A DNA stretch of 64,000 bases from Micromonospora rhizosphaerae (GTDB lineage Bacteria > Actinomycetota > Actinomycetes > Mycobacteriales > Micromonosporaceae), in assembly GCF_900091465.1 (NCBI RefSeq), contig NZ_FMHV01000002.1, forward strand, positions 3,596,001 through 3,660,000, in the 5' to 3' direction. Position numbers and translations under genes: made by a program. The notes under the pieces are model-generated. The model was not told the origin of the DNA and ran no database searches. It worked only from the letters and a program-made list of their open reading frames with translations. Below are positions 43,696-53,669 of this stretch, piece after piece (the stretch's first letter is position 1; each line of letters opens with the position of its first letter).

Positions 43696-43979
43696 GCTTC
43701 CGTTTAGTCCCGAAAGGAAGGAACTGTTCTGGGCTCAACCAGCGCAGGTCGTAGGCCGCCGAGCTGACGCCCGGGCATCAGCGGATGCGTCCAGGGAGAC
43801 CGCTCCGACGATCGCCATGTTCCGCGTCGTTCGGACGTCTGCCGAGGAGCCCGGGACCTGCTCACGCCGACCGCTCCCAGCCCGCGTTGTTGCACGGTAG
43901 TCGTCCCCGCCGATGTCTATACGACAGGCAACCAGCACCGGCACGACGCAGGCGTGATCAGACGTGCAGAGGAGTCCTG

Positions 43980-46900
43980 ATGGGTATTCGTCGGCCGCTC
44001 GCGATGGGAGCGGCGTTCGCCCTGGTTCTCACACTCAGTCCATCTGTCGCTTCCGCCGTCGTCGATGTTGGCTCTCCAGGTATTGACAGGCTTGACATAC
44101 GGCGTGGTCCGCAGGCCGTGCGGCCCACCGACGGCCAGCTGGCCGCGGTGCGCGACCTGGTCGCGGCTGCGGGCTCCGGTACCCGGGCCAGCTGGGACGG
44201 GCGTTTCGGCACGCCGCGGACGATCCGCAAAAACGGTGGCTGGCTCACCGACCCGCGCTCCGGAGATCCAGTGTCGGTGGCGCGGTCGTTCATCGACGCC
44301 AACCGCGACGCGTTCGGCCTCACGACGGCGGACGTCGCGTCGCTGACGGTCGTTCGGGACCACGAACTCGTGGGCACCGGCACGCACGTGGTGAACTTCG
44401 CGCAGACGTACGCGGGCTTGCCGGCGGTGCGGGGTGGGCGTCTCGGCGTGGCCGTGACCAGCGACGGGCGGGTCCTTTCCTACGCCGGCAACTCGGCCCG
44501 CAGCGGCGGGCTCACCGCAGCGCACAAGCTGTCCGCCGGGCAGGTGCTCGAGGGCGTGGCCGACAAGCTCGCCCCGGGTGTGGCCTACACGGCGCAGCCG
44601 AGCGGCGAGCGCGCCGGCTTCCAGGTGTTTGCGAAGGGCCCCTTCGCCGGCGAGTCCTACGTCCAGAAGGCGGCGTTCCCCACTCGGGACGGCGCCCGGC
44701 CCGCATACCGAGTGCTGTTCATCAAGGCCCTCGACGAGGCCTGGGACACCGTCGTCGACGCGGCGACCGGGGAGACGCTGTACCAGGCGTCCCTGGTGGC
44801 CCACGACGCCGAAGGCACCGTCTACGAGAACTACCCCGGAGCCCCGGCCGGCGGCGCCCCGGTGATCAAGTCGTTCGGGCCGACCGCCCAGTCGCCCTCC
44901 GGTTACGTCGACCCGACCGGGCTTGCGGGAATTGCGGGCCCGACGACGGTCGGCAACAACGCGAACACCTACGCCAACTACTCGAACTTCCTGGTACCCG
45001 CCGACCAGGGACCCCGGCCGGTCAGCCCGACGGCCCAGTTCAACTACCCCTACGCCGCGAACTGGGCGCGCAGCAAGGGCCAGTCCGTGCCGCCGTCCTA
45101 CGCCCTGGATCTCAACCCGGCGGCGACCAACCTGTTCTGGCACCACAACCGCATCCATGACGAGTTCCGGGCCCTGGGCTTCACCGAGTCCGCCGGCAAC
45201 TTCCAGGTCAACAACGGTGGCAACGGCGGACAGGGCGGCGACCCGGTCCTGGGGCTGGTCCACGCCGGGGCGGCCAGCGGCGGCGCACCGACCTACACCG
45301 GCCGGGACAACGCCTACATGCTCACCCTCCCCGATGGCATCCCCGCCTGGAGTGGCATGTTCCTGTGGGAGCCGATCAACGACGCCTTCGAGGGGCCGTA
45401 CTCGGACGGCAACTTCGACGCCTCCGTCATCGAGCACGAGTACGCGCACGGGTTGTCGAACCGGTACGTCAGCGGCGAGGACAACGCCCTCAACACCCAC
45501 CAGTCCGGCTCGATGGGGGAGGGCTGGGGCGACTGGTACGCCCTGAACCACCTCTACGGCAACAAGCTCGCCACCACCGCCGTGGTCGCCCAGTACGCCA
45601 CCGGCAACACCGAACGCGGCATCCGCAACTGGAGCTACGACCAGAACCCCACCGGCTACGGAGACCTCGGGTACGACCTCGGCGGCCCCGAGGTCCACTC
45701 CGACGGGGAAATCTGGACAGCCACCGCGTGGGACATGCGCAAGGCCCTCGTCGCCCAATACGGCGAGACGACCGGTGGCGAAATGGCCGCGCGGCTGATC
45801 ACCGACGCGATGCCGCTGTCCCCGGCCGACCCGTCCTTCATCGACATGCGCGACGCCATCCGCACCGCCCTGGACAACCGCTACCACAGCCGCTCCGACT
45901 ACTCCACGCTGGTGGACGTCGTCTACGGCGCCTTCGCCAAGCGGGGCTTGGGCCTGCACGCCGCCAGCGACGGCGGCGACGACACCGACCCCACCCCCTC
46001 CTACGAGCACGTGAACCCGGCCCGCAACGGCACCCTGACCGGCACCGTCGTCAACGCCGCCACCGGCAAGCCGATCCCCGGCGCCCGGATCATGCTCGGC
46101 GTGTTCGAAGCGCGGGTCACCCCGCTGCGGACCTCGTCCGCGGACGGCGGCTTCTCAGCGCCGGTGACCGCCGGTACCTACCCGGTGACGATCGCCGCCG
46201 ACGGGTTCGGCGCCCGGACCTTCCCGGGCATCAAGGTCACCGCCGGCAAAGCCTCCGCATTGCGGTTCGCCCTACCGCCCAACCTTGCCTCGGGCGCCAA
46301 CGGCGCCACCGTCGTCTCTGCCACCGCGACCGGCGCCGCACGGCTCATCGACGACACCGAGGCCAGCAGTTGGAAGGCCACCGCGGGAACCGGCAACGCG
46401 GTGATCAAACTGGCCGCCCCGGCACAGATCACGTCGGTCCAGGTCAGCGCCTTCGCCAGCTCCCGATTCGAGGGACTGCGCGGGTTCACCCTGCAAACCT
46501 CCGCCGACGGGGCGACCTGGCAGACCGCTCTGACCAAGGCCGACGGGTTCGGCTATCAGACGCCCCGGCCCACCGCACCCGATCTGCACTACAAGCAGTT
46601 CACCCTGCCGAAGCCGGTGCAGGCGCAGTATGTGCGGTTCTGGACCGACAGCGCGCTCGGCGAGACCAAGACCGACGTGCAGGCCGCCGAGCTGCAGGTG
46701 TTCTCGCAGACCGCCGCCGGGGTCGAGCCGCTGCCGCCGTCGCCGCCGGACGCACCGGTGACCGAGACCGGAGTGATCGTCACGGGCAACCCGTCCACCG
46801 GCACAGCGGACGATGCCACCGGAGTGACCGCCACCGCGTTCAAGACGGCATGCGCCGTGCCGGCGGCGCCCGCGCAGGGCGCGGACGGCTGGGTCACCAA

Positions 46901-47135
46901 GCTGCCCGACAGCTTCGGCGACGGAGCCCACCAGGCGCAGGTACACAGCGACACCGCCACTCCGTACGACTTCGACCTGTACTTCTACGACGAGTCGTGC
47001 ACCCTGCTCGGCTCGGCGGCCTCCTCCGCCGCCGACGAGTCCGCCACGATCCCCAGCGGCACCCGGTATGTCCTCACCCAGCTGTGGCTGGGCGCCGCGG
47101 TCCCGTTCACCCTTACCGCGACCGACACCAGATGA
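43980..47135 (+). CDS. Secreted M36 (fungalysin-type) metallopeptidase
   Basis: A 1051-aa exported zinc protease. Signal peptide to about residue 26 (SVASAVVDVG). An FTP propeptide (GGWLTDPRSGDPVSVARSF) is followed by the M36 catalytic domain with HEYAH (about residue 486; zinc His, catalytic Glu) and the distal EGWGDWYALN (Glu ligand). Then come a carboxypeptidase-regulatory-like domain (GTLTGTVVNAATGKPIPGAR), a discoidin-like domain (FASSRFEGLRGFTLQTS) and a C-terminal PPC-like domain (PYDFDLYFYDESCTLLG). The start has AGGAG five bases upstream. It would cleave extracellular proteins. A long antisense frame here is a shadow. Confidence 0.92.
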   Translation: MGIRRPLAMGAAFALVLTLSPSVASAVVDVGSPGIDRLDIRRGPQAVRPTDGQLAAVRDLVAAAGSGTRASWDGRFGTPRTIRKNGGWLTDPRSGDPVSVARSFIDANRDAFGLTTADVASLTVVRDHELVGTGTHVVNFAQTYAGLPAVRGGRLGVAVTSDGRVLSYAGNSARSGGLTAAHKLSAGQVLEGVADKLAPGVAYTAQPSGERAGFQVFAKGPFAGESYVQKAAFPTRDGARPAYRVLFIKALDEAWDTVVDAATGETLYQASLVAHDAEGTVYENYPGAPAGGAPVIKSFGPTAQSPSGYVDPTGLAGIAGPTTVGNNANTYANYSNFLVPADQGPRPVSPTAQFNYPYAANWARSKGQSVPPSYALDLNPAATNLFWHHNRIHDEFRALGFTESAGNFQVNNGGNGGQGGDPVLGLVHAGAASGGAPTYTGRDNAYMLTLPDGIPAWSGMFLWEPINDAFEGPYSDGNFDASVIEHEYAHGLSNRYVSGEDNALNTHQSGSMGEGWGDWYALNHLYGNKLATTAVVAQYATGNTERGIRNWSYDQNPTGYGDLGYDLGGPEVHSDGEIWTATAWDMRKALVAQYGETTGGEMAARLITDAMPLSPADPSFIDMRDAIRTALDNRYHSRSDYSTLVDVVYGAFAKRGLGLHAASDGGDDTDPTPSYEHVNPARNGTLTGTVVNAATGKPIPGARIMLGVFEARVTPLRTSSADGGFSAPVTAGTYPVTIAADGFGARTFPGIKVTAGKASALRFALPPNLASGANGATVVSATATGAARLIDDTEASSWKATAGTGNAVIKLAAPAQITSVQVSAFASSRFEGLRGFTLQTSADGATWQTALTKADGFGYQTPRPTAPDLHYKQFTLPKPVQAQYVRFWTDSALGETKTDVQAAELQVFSQTAAGVEPLPPSPPDAPVTETGVIVTGNPSTGTADDATGVTATAFKTACAVPAAPAQGADGWVTKLPDSFGDGAHQAQVHSDTATPYDFDLYFYDESCTLLGSAASSAADESATIPSGTRYVLTQLWLGAAVPFTLTATDTR

Positions 47136-47268
47136 ACAGACCACACCAATCCGCTGCGGGGTGGTGGCCGCCGGACAGCAGAACGCCATCACCCCAACGC
47201 GTTCAGCGCGGGGCGAGCCAGGGGTCGTTTCCCCGCTGTCGCTTGACGAGTTCAAGGAGGGGAAGGCT

Positions 47269-49300
47269 GTGACAGGAACACGCACGAGGTGGGGCGGACC
47301 GGCCCTCGGCGGCGCACTCGTGATGCTGGCGGTCCTGTCTGTGACGGCGCACCCAGTGGCTGCTGCTGTTTCGGGCCACGCGCTCAGCGGTTCGCCGGAT
47401 GCGGGGGCGCTGAGAGCGAACTGCGCGGGTTACCCGGGTGGCGCAACGATCTGCGGCGCAAGTTCCCAGCTTCGACGGCGCGCCCCTCGACGTGGACGTC
47501 ACGCGGCCCCTGCCCGGCACCGGCGACACCCATCCGTTGATCGTCCTGCTGCACGGCTTCGGCAACGACAAGCACGAGTGGGAATCCACCTCAGATGCCG
47601 CCGACGGGGCGGACAAGTACCACTGGAACACCCACTGGTTTGCTGCACACGGCTACTACGTGCTCACCTACACCGCCCGCGGCTTCCGCGACAACGGCCC
47701 GCAGGCCAGCTACCAGCCGGCGACGCCGCCGGGCGCCGCGCCGACCTGCCTGCCGCCCGGCGGGTCGGCGTGTCCGCCGACGGGCACCATCCGGGTGAAG
47801 AACAAGGACGTCGAGATCCGGGACACCCAGTGGCTGGCCGCGCTAACGGCGCTCGCCTATCCCGACATCAGCCCGGATCAGGTCGCGGTCAGCGGCGGCT
47901 CCTACGGCGGTGGGGAGAGCTGGTTGCAGGCCGCCGCACAGGCGGGCAGCGAGTACTGGAGCGACTGGCCCGGCCTGCCCCGACTGCGTCTGCAGGTCGC
48001 CGTGCCGAAGTACCCATGGACGGACCTGGCCTACGCCCTGATGCCCAACGGCCACCCCGGCGGACCTTCTCAAGCGGCCGCCGGTGAGCCGTACCGGGGC
48101 AGCGACCTGTACTCGTCCGCACAGGGGGCACCCGACACCGTCGGCGTCGGTAACCCGATCGGCGTGGCCAAGTCCAGCTACGTCGGTGGTCTCTACAGCC
48201 TCGGCACCGCCAACGGCGTCTTCGACGAGGGTTCCCTGAGCCCACAGAGCAACGGCCCGGAGCCGTTCACGGCCTGGCTGGCCAGGGTCGACGCGGGGGA
48301 GCCCTACAGCACGCCGGGCCGGGTGGACGACTCGACGATGAGCCAGCTCAGAACGGCGTTCAGCGGCTGGCACTCCGCCTACTACCAGCCCGGCTGGCGC
48401 ACCGGCCGCGACGCCGGCCGCACCCCGGCGATCCTCTCGGTCTCCGGCTGGACCGATGACCTCTTCCCGCCCGTGGAGTCCTTCCGCATGTTCACCTACC
48501 TCAAGAGCCTCGACCGGAACTGGCCCGTCGCCGTCGTGGTAGGCGACATCGGGCACGCGCGGGCGCAGAACCCGCCGGGCGTGTGGCAGGCGATCAACGA
48601 ACAGGCATGGAGGTTCCTGCAGGCCAACATCGCCGGCAGCCGACCCGCGAGTACCACGGCGTCCAGCTACCCCACCCGGTGCACGGGCGCCGCAACCGCA
48701 GCGGACGCGATCAGCGCGGGCAGCCCTGCCGCCCTCGCCAAGGGCACCCTCGTCGTCGACTTCAAAGGCTCGGTGCTCTTGCCGCCCACATCAGGGGCCA
48801 CCGATCCGGATGCAGCCGTTACCGACGCCGTTGCTGGCGGCACCATCACCTCCACCAGTGCCGGCTGTCGCACGTCCGCCCGACTGGCCACCTCGCCGAG
48901 CGATGGCTACACCGCGGTTTCGCAACCGCTGCCAACGGAGCAGACTCTCGTTGGGATCAGCCACGCCGAGGCCCGGTACGCCGCGACGCCAGGCGCCTTC
49001 ACCGCAGTGCTGACGGCACGGGTGTGGGACGTGTCTCCTGACGGCGCCGCACTGCTGGTCAGTCGAGGCGTCTACCGGTTCGACTTCACTGGATACGACG
49101 CCCGCAGCGGCATCGTCCAGGTGCCGTTGTACGGCAACCACTGGACCTTCCCCGCCGGTCACCGAGTCCGTCTGGACTTCGCTCAGGTCGACCAGCCGAC
49201 CTACCGGCCACCGAACCCGGCATTCACCGCGGCGCTCGACTTGTCCGCCACCCGGCTCGTGCTGCCGGTCCGGCAACAAGCCAACACCACCATCCGTTGA
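47269..49300 (+). pseudogene. S15/CocE-type secreted hydrolase, frameshifted after the signal peptide
   Basis: The GTG at 47269, with AAGGAGGGG six bases upstream, encodes a signal peptide (GGALVMLAVLSVTAHPVAAA). The mature enzyme is in the next frame from about 47456, after one base is lost near ICGA/QVPSF. The mature part has the X-Pro dipeptidyl-peptidase/CocE layout: PLIVLLHGFGNDKHEW, nucleophile VSGGSYGGGES, acid strand ILSVSGWTDDLFPP, His region GDIGHARAQNP, and a C-terminal jelly-roll (YRFDFTGYDARSGIVQVPLYGNHW). The indel separates export signal and enzyme; either the gene is dead or the base is a read error. It lies 133 bp downstream of the M36 gene on the same strand. Confidence 0.8.
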
Positions 49301-49439
49301 CCCGCGCGGCGACCCCTACCAACAGCCCGCCCAGTCCAGCGGCCAAAGTTGTCTGCAGGCCCTGTGATGCCCGTGGCCCGCGACGCAAGTCGATCTCCGC
49401 AAGTACAGGCGATCGCCCACAGGACCGTGACTCGGGCGG

Positions 49440-50189
49440 CTACCGCCTGATGCTGAACCGCGTGGTCGGCGGGGTGTCGATGGCGAGTTCGTAGTGGCCG
49501 CGTCGGAGGTTCTGCATGAACGCGTGTCCGGCGATGATCACCTGCGCTGTCTTGTCCGTTCGCAGCCCACGCATCGGTCTCAAACGATGTTTCAACCGGC
49601 TGTGATCAGCTTCGATCGGATTGTTCGCGTACAGTTCAACGTGGTGCCACGCGGACGGGATCAGCTCGTCGAGCACGCCCGGATAGACCGCGCCGGCGTC
49701 GGTGACGATCTCGCCGGGTGTCGCCTTCAACGTCGACCGCGCCCGCCGGAAGAACCGCCGGGCCGCGCCGGCGTCACGGCGGGCCGAGACCAGCACGTCG
49801 ATGACCTGCCCATACTGGTCGACCGCCCGGTACACGTACCGCCACACGCCGTTGACCTTGACGTACGTCTCGTCGACGAACCAGCGGTCACCTGGCGAGT
49901 GGCGGCAGAACCGGGCGGCGTCGGCCAGCAGCGGCGTGAACCGCTGCACCCAGCGGTAGACACTGACGTGATCGACCTCGACCCCACGCTCGAGCAGCAG
50001 TTCCTCAACGTCGCGATACGAGAGGTTGAAGCGCAGATACCAGCGGACCGCGACACGATCACCTCGGTCGGGAACCGGAACCCGGCGAACGCCGACGGCG
50101 GAGGCAACCACGGGCGCGAGCGGGTCGATGACTTCACTGCTCAAGCCTGCCTCGACCTTGCCAACGCTCAACGCAACGGGTGCCCTCAA
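49440..50189 (-). CDS. IS6-family transposase
   Basis: A 249-aa transposase: YLRFNLSYRDVEELLLERG, then the DDE core WFVDETYVKVNGVW (Asp), EIVTDAGAVYPGVL (Asp) and NNPIEADHSRLKHRLRPMRG (Glu), ending HYELAID. All catalytic residues are present. The N-terminal 40 residues vary in the family and may be the wrong start. Terminal repeats could not be found. It overlaps the 3' end of a small opposite-side membrane-protein frame, which it may have truncated. Confidence 0.85.
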   Translation of the reverse strand: MRAPVALSVGKVEAGLSSEVIDPLAPVVASAVGVRRVPVPDRGDRVAVRWYLRFNLSYRDVEELLLERGVEVDHVSVYRWVQRFTPLLADAARFCRHSPGDRWFVDETYVKVNGVWRYVYRAVDQYGQVIDVLVSARRDAGAARRFFRRARSTLKATPGEIVTDAGAVYPGVLDELIPSAWHHVELYANNPIEADHSRLKHRLRPMRGLRTDKTAQVIIAGHAFMQNLRRGHYELAIDTPPTTRFSIRR

Positions 50190-50379
50190 GGGTCATCCGG
50201 AGCCGCTCGTGATCGGCGATTCCCACCAGGAGCCCGACGACGAGGCCGAACCCGAGCAGGATCTCGACGACCACGACCCGGGCCCAGGTGCTGGCCAGCG
50301 GCCTGCGGTCGAGCACCACGGCGAAGACCGTCTGGGCCGCTGCGGACACCACGCCCCACATTGTTCTCAGCCCCGCCAT
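50134..50379 (-). CDS. Small membrane protein, possibly truncated by the IS6 element
   Basis: An 81-residue frame with two hydrophobic helices (VVSAAAQTVFAVVL and ARVVVVEILLGFGLVVGLLVGIA). It ends within the start of the IS6 transposase frame, so the C-terminus (VERWQGRGRLEQ) may be element sequence. The family is not recognised. It is divergent from the MOSC remnant. Confidence 0.35.
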   Translation of the reverse strand: MAGLRTMWGVVSAAAQTVFAVVLDRRPLASTWARVVVVEILLGFGLVVGLLVGIADHERLRMTLEGTRCVERWQGRGRLEQ

Positions 50380-50417
50380 CGCCGTAGGGCTCTCGATCGC
50401 CCTGAAGGAGTGCCATC

Positions 50418-50690
50418 ATGGCACGCCTACTGTCACTCAACGTCGCTATACCTAAGGAACGTGCCCTGGCAGGGCGGGACCATCGCGCCGCGATGTCCAA
50501 GTATCCGGTCACCGGTCCGCGCATGCTCCGCACCCTGAACGTCGATGGCGACGGGCAAGGCGATATATGGCGCGGCTACGACGGCGAGATTCGGGCCGTG
50601 CTCGCGAGTCCTACGACTACTGGCGACAGTGACTCGGACGCGACGACCTCGAATGCGGCCTGTGGGGGTGCCAGTATCCTGGTCAGTGGT
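50418..50690 (+). pseudogene. 5' part of a MOSC-domain protein, frameshifted
   Basis: ATG 50418 follows AAGGAG. The first 55 residues match the opening of MOSC proteins (MARLLSLNVAIPKERALAG, then LNVDGDGQGD and GEIRAVL), which take part in molybdenum cofactor sulphur transfer and N-hydroxy reduction. At about 50605 the match moves to the next frame (RESYDYWRQ, LGRDDLE), with a stop in between, and it ends at about 50690 where an integrase-core remnant begins. The Cys of the domain and most of it are missing. Confidence 0.6.
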
Positions 50691-50724
50691 CTGAGCTGGG
50701 GCTTTACGCGACGCGTTCGTATTC

Positions 50725-50865
50725 GTTGATGAGCCCTGCCGGAGGTGGGTCGGCGTTTGATCCGTTCGTGGGTCAGGTCGACGACGGGTCGGTCGGAGCG
50801 TGGTGCTGCAGCTGCAACGCCCGATGGGGACGTCGCCCGTTGTAGTGACGGACGTACCGGCCTTA
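50725..50865 (-). pseudogene. 3' fragment of an integrase-core transposase
   Basis: Matches the end of the transposase at 28291: SDRPVVDLTHERIKRRPTSG, then frame drift to an INEYERV-like end. Its outer left end aligns with the left end of that element (CGTTCGTATTCGTTGATGAG versus CGTTCGTACTCGGTGATGAG). It is cut at 50865 by the third IS5-type element. Confidence 0.6.
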
Positions 50866-51905
50866 GAGCCTGGTAAATAAGGGGTTCGGGCGGTCGCCGG
50901 TCCTGGCGAAGATCGACAATCGTGACGGCGCCGGCGTGGCGGCGTGACATGGGGAAGGGCCTTCGGTACGAGCAAAGGCGACTAAACCAGCACGACCGAA
51001 GGCCCAACCCTGTCTGTATACCTTGTCGCCGGCGTCGCCGCATCCGCCACCCCGGCTATCGTTGACGATCACCTGCCCACCGCCCGGCCACGGCACTATC
51101 CGTCCGACACCTCGGATGCCGAATGGCAGGTCCTGGCTCCGCACGTGCCGGCCGGGACCGGGCGCGGCCGGCCAATCACGTACCCCCGCCGCGACGTCGT
51201 GGACGCGATCCGCTACCTCGACCGGACAGGCTGCCAATGGGACGCGCTGCCTGCCGACTTCCCGCACCACAAGCTCGTCTACCACTACTTCAAGACCTGG
51301 ACCCGCGACGGCACGTTGAACCGCATGCACAACAGCCTGCGTGAACAGGTCCGCGAGCACGTCGAGGGGCGTCACCGACAGCCGTCGGCCGCGCTGGTCG
51401 ACTCCCAGTCGGTACGGGGCGCGGAGACCGTCGGCCGGCCCAGCCGCGGCTACGACGCCGGCAAGAAGATGAACGGCCGGAAACGCCACATCGCCGTCGA
51501 CACCTGCGGACTGCTCCTCGTCGTCCTGGTCACCGGCGCGAACGTGCAGGACCGCGACGCCGCCAAACCGCTGCTGTGGGCACTACGCACATGCTTCCCC
51601 ACCATCGGCCTGACCTGGGCCGACAGCGGCTACGCCGGCAAACTCGTCGACTGGGCCGCCACTCACCTCGCCCTGACCGTGCGCATCGTGGCCAAGCTCG
51701 CCGGGCAGACCACCTTCGTCGTGCTGCACCGCAGATGGGCGGTCGAGCGCACATTCTCCTGGATCAACCGGTGCCGACGCACCGTCCGCGACTACGAACG
51801 GCTACCCGACCACCACGCCGCGATGGTCCAATGGGCCATGATCATCGTCATGACCCGCCGCCTCGCCCGCCACCAAAACACCTGAAACCCTTATCTACCA
51901 GGCTC
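50866..51905. mobile_element. IS5-type element, third kind
   Basis: 1040 bp bounded by imperfect inverted repeats starting GAGCCTGGTAAATAAGGG (left) and GAGCCTGGTAGATAAGGG (right end, complement). It is flanked by TTA on both sides (50863-50865 and 51906-51908), a 3-bp TNA-like target. It is unrelated in sequence to the copies at 21.5 and 34 kb. Confidence 0.8.
51010..51885 (+). CDS. IS5-family transposase (ISMav-like)
   Basis: A DDE transposase of about 290 residues. The N-terminal part (YPSDTSDAEWQVLAPHVPAG, then RPITYPRRDVVDAIRYLDRT) is encoded before the first in-frame GTG (51145), so the start is a non-ATG codon or lies farther up; I place it near CTG 51010. The DDE core is present: ALVDSQSVRGAET (Asp), TWADSGYAGKLVDWA (Asp) and WAVERTFSWINRCRRTVRDYER (Glu). 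The open frame is intact. Confidence 0.8.
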   Translation: MSVYLVAGVAASATPAIVDDHLPTARPRHYPSDTSDAEWQVLAPHVPAGTGRGRPITYPRRDVVDAIRYLDRTGCQWDALPADFPHHKLVYHYFKTWTRDGTLNRMHNSLREQVREHVEGRHRQPSAALVDSQSVRGAETVGRPSRGYDAGKKMNGRKRHIAVDTCGLLLVVLVTGANVQDRDAAKPLLWALRTCFPTIGLTWADSGYAGKLVDWAATHLALTVRIVAKLAGQTTFVVLHRRWAVERTFSWINRCRRTVRDYERLPDHHAAMVQWAMIIVMTRRLARHQNT

Positions 51906-52003
51906 TTAGCTTGTCGTTTAACCTGCGGGCGCGATTAGCTGTGGATTCGACCCGGGATCGGTCCGTGCACTGTGGACAGCATGCGGCCTTGGCGTGATCA
52001 TGG

Positions 52004-52140
52004 ATGTTGCTGAAGACATCAGTGATCGACACCAAGGCCGTGAGGAAGAGTGTGCTGGATGACGCTGCCCGCGTCGAGGCTTTAGGGGTGCTGTCCACGT
52101 TTCGGACCGAGTTCTACCGCTGTCTGACCGCCCGCAGGGG
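52004..52140 (+). pseudogene. N-terminal fragment of another transposase
   Basis: About 40 residues (DDAARVEALGVLSTFRTEFYRC, then LTARRGDCG) match the opening of an actinobacterial IS701-like transposase group whose members continue with the catalytic domain. Here the match ends at once. This fragment lies 100 bp from the end of the third IS5-type element. Confidence 0.5.
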
Positions 52141-52515
52141 TGATTGCGGTCGGTCAGCGGTGTCGCTGAGCTGGGGATTTGTGGGTGAGTGGCCAGCCGG
52201 AAGAGGAGACGACGTTGGTCGTCGGGCTGCTGTCCTACGAAGGGCGCCAAAGCGAGTCCCTGCTTCCGCCTTCTGATTGTCGAGCAGATAACCACTGTCA
52301 TTGGCCACGTCCGCATCATCCCTCTCGCTGGTGTCCAGTTTGAGCCAGGCCGCGCGGAGCGACTCTGGCCGACGAGCGGAGCAACGCGCCTGAGCGGGCG
52401 CCGTGCCGTGCAGCCTGTGACCGGCCAACGGCCGCCGGCGTCCGGACCTGTCTCCTCCGTACGTGAGGCGCTCGGCCCGGTCGGCTCTCGCGGCCTACCG
52501 CACCGCCGGGCAGCA
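52141..52515. other. Gene-free stretch
   Basis: About 370 bp after the transposase fragment with no family-like frame. Some open frames on both strands are shadows of GC-rich DNA. Confidence 0.35.
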
Positions 52516-52553
52516 CCGGAGCCCCTGAGGTGCATGCACCTCAGGGGCTCCGG
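52516..52553. terminator. 38-nt perfect palindrome, terminator of the SEC-C gene
   Basis: Arms of 19 bases, CCGGAGCCCCTGAGGTGCA and its complement, with no loop spacer. It is 22 bp past the SEC-C stop. An unspaced palindrome of this length could also be a protein-binding site. Confidence 0.75.
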
Positions 52554-52574
52554 CCCCACCAGGGTCGCTGCTCG

Positions 52575-53663
52575 TCAGCTGCGGGAGCGCGGCAGACAGC
52601 ACTTCTTGTACTTCAGGCCCGAGCCGCACCAGCAGGCGTCGTTGCGCTCCGGTGGCCACGGAATCTGCGCGTCCGGGCGCGCCGAGAGCTCACGGGCGTA
52701 GCCGGCCCGGGTCTGCTGGTCCGTCGGTTCGCCGCCCTGCCGGTCGGCGTAGCCGGTCAGCCCGGCCACCGACCCGCGCAGCACGTGCAGCCCGGTGCCG
52801 CCCGCGTTGGCCTGCCGCACCAGCTCCTTCTCCAGCCGGGTCCGGTGCTCGTCCCAGTCCGGCCCGTACCTCTCCGCGAGCACGGCCTGGTCGGCGAGCA
52901 GGCGGTCGAACTCAGCCTGCGGGAAGAAGAGCAGGTCGCCTTCTCCGGTCTGCTGTTGCTGGGCGCGGCGGACGAGCTGGGCCTCCAGTCGGTCCGCCAG
53001 GTCGTCGTTCCGGTCGTGCGGCAGGTTCAGGTTCCGGCGTACGCGGTGGCGCTGCTGGAGCAGGAAGAACAGCACCCCGGGGGACTCCGGCGGACCAACC
53101 TCCACCACGGGCTCGGTGGCGGTGATGGCCTGCGCCTGCCCCACGGCGGCCGTGGCCCGTTGGCCGAGCAGGGTGTCGAGGGCCTCGCTGAGCCACTCCT
53201 CGGAGGTCCGCGACTGGCCGCCGCTCTCCAGCGCCGCGCTGATGTACGCGGGGGCGTCGGGCTGTTCGGTCAGGAGCGGGCGCAGGGCGGTGAGCTCCGC
53301 CATCGCCTCGTCCTCGCGGCCGCCGGCGCGGAACAGGATCCGCGCCCGCACCGCCCGGGCGGTACCGGCCCGCGGGTTGTCCGCGGACGGGTACGCCTCG
53401 ACGGCACGGCCCGCGTACCGCAGCGCGGCGTCGAGGCGCGACCGGATCTCGGCGATCTCGGCGGCGAGGGTCAGCGCGTCTCCGGCGCTGTCGGGTTCGG
53501 CCAGTCGGCCCTGCTCCACCGCGTCGGCGAGGTCGGCGGCCACGCCGAGCGGGTCGGCTGCTCCGAGCGCGGTACGGCGGATCTCGGCGAGGTCAGCGGG
53601 TGTGATCACGTCTTTGGTCGGCACGATCTCACGGTACGTCCGGCGCAATGGCGACCGCCTCAT
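52575..53663 (-). CDS. SEC-C motif protein with TPR-like region
   Basis: A 362-aa protein. Residues 20-190 look like helical (TPR-like) repeats (AADLADAVEQGRLAEPD, RSRLDAALRYAGRAVEAYPS). A central helical part is rich in charged residues. The last 25 residues are a SEC-C zinc motif (PPERNDACWCGSGLKYKKCCLP: C-x-C, CC), which binds zinc and contacts partner proteins or the ribosome in SecA and relatives. The function here is unknown. Start choice: ATG 53663; GTG 53624 is an alternative. Confidence 0.8.
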   Translation of the reverse strand: MRRSPLRRTYREIVPTKDVITPADLAEIRRTALGAADPLGVAADLADAVEQGRLAEPDSAGDALTLAAEIAEIRSRLDAALRYAGRAVEAYPSADNPRAGTARAVRARILFRAGGREDEAMAELTALRPLLTEQPDAPAYISAALESGGQSRTSEEWLSEALDTLLGQRATAAVGQAQAITATEPVVEVGPPESPGVLFFLLQQRHRVRRNLNLPHDRNDDLADRLEAQLVRRAQQQQTGEGDLLFFPQAEFDRLLADQAVLAERYGPDWDEHRTRLEKELVRQANAGGTGLHVLRGSVAGLTGYADRQGGEPTDQQTRAGYARELSARPDAQIPWPPERNDACWCGSGLKYKKCCLPRSRS

Positions 53664-53669
53664 GATCAC

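Noticed and set aside
43917..46010. 697-codon open frame on the minus strand opposite the M36 peptidase
   Set aside because: Antisense of a strongly conserved gene; Val/Gly/Arg-rich with no family features, as expected from GC-rich third positions.
49440..50189. Terminal inverted repeats of the IS6 element
   Set aside because: Searched by eye on both sides of the gene and none could be paired, so only the CDS is reported.
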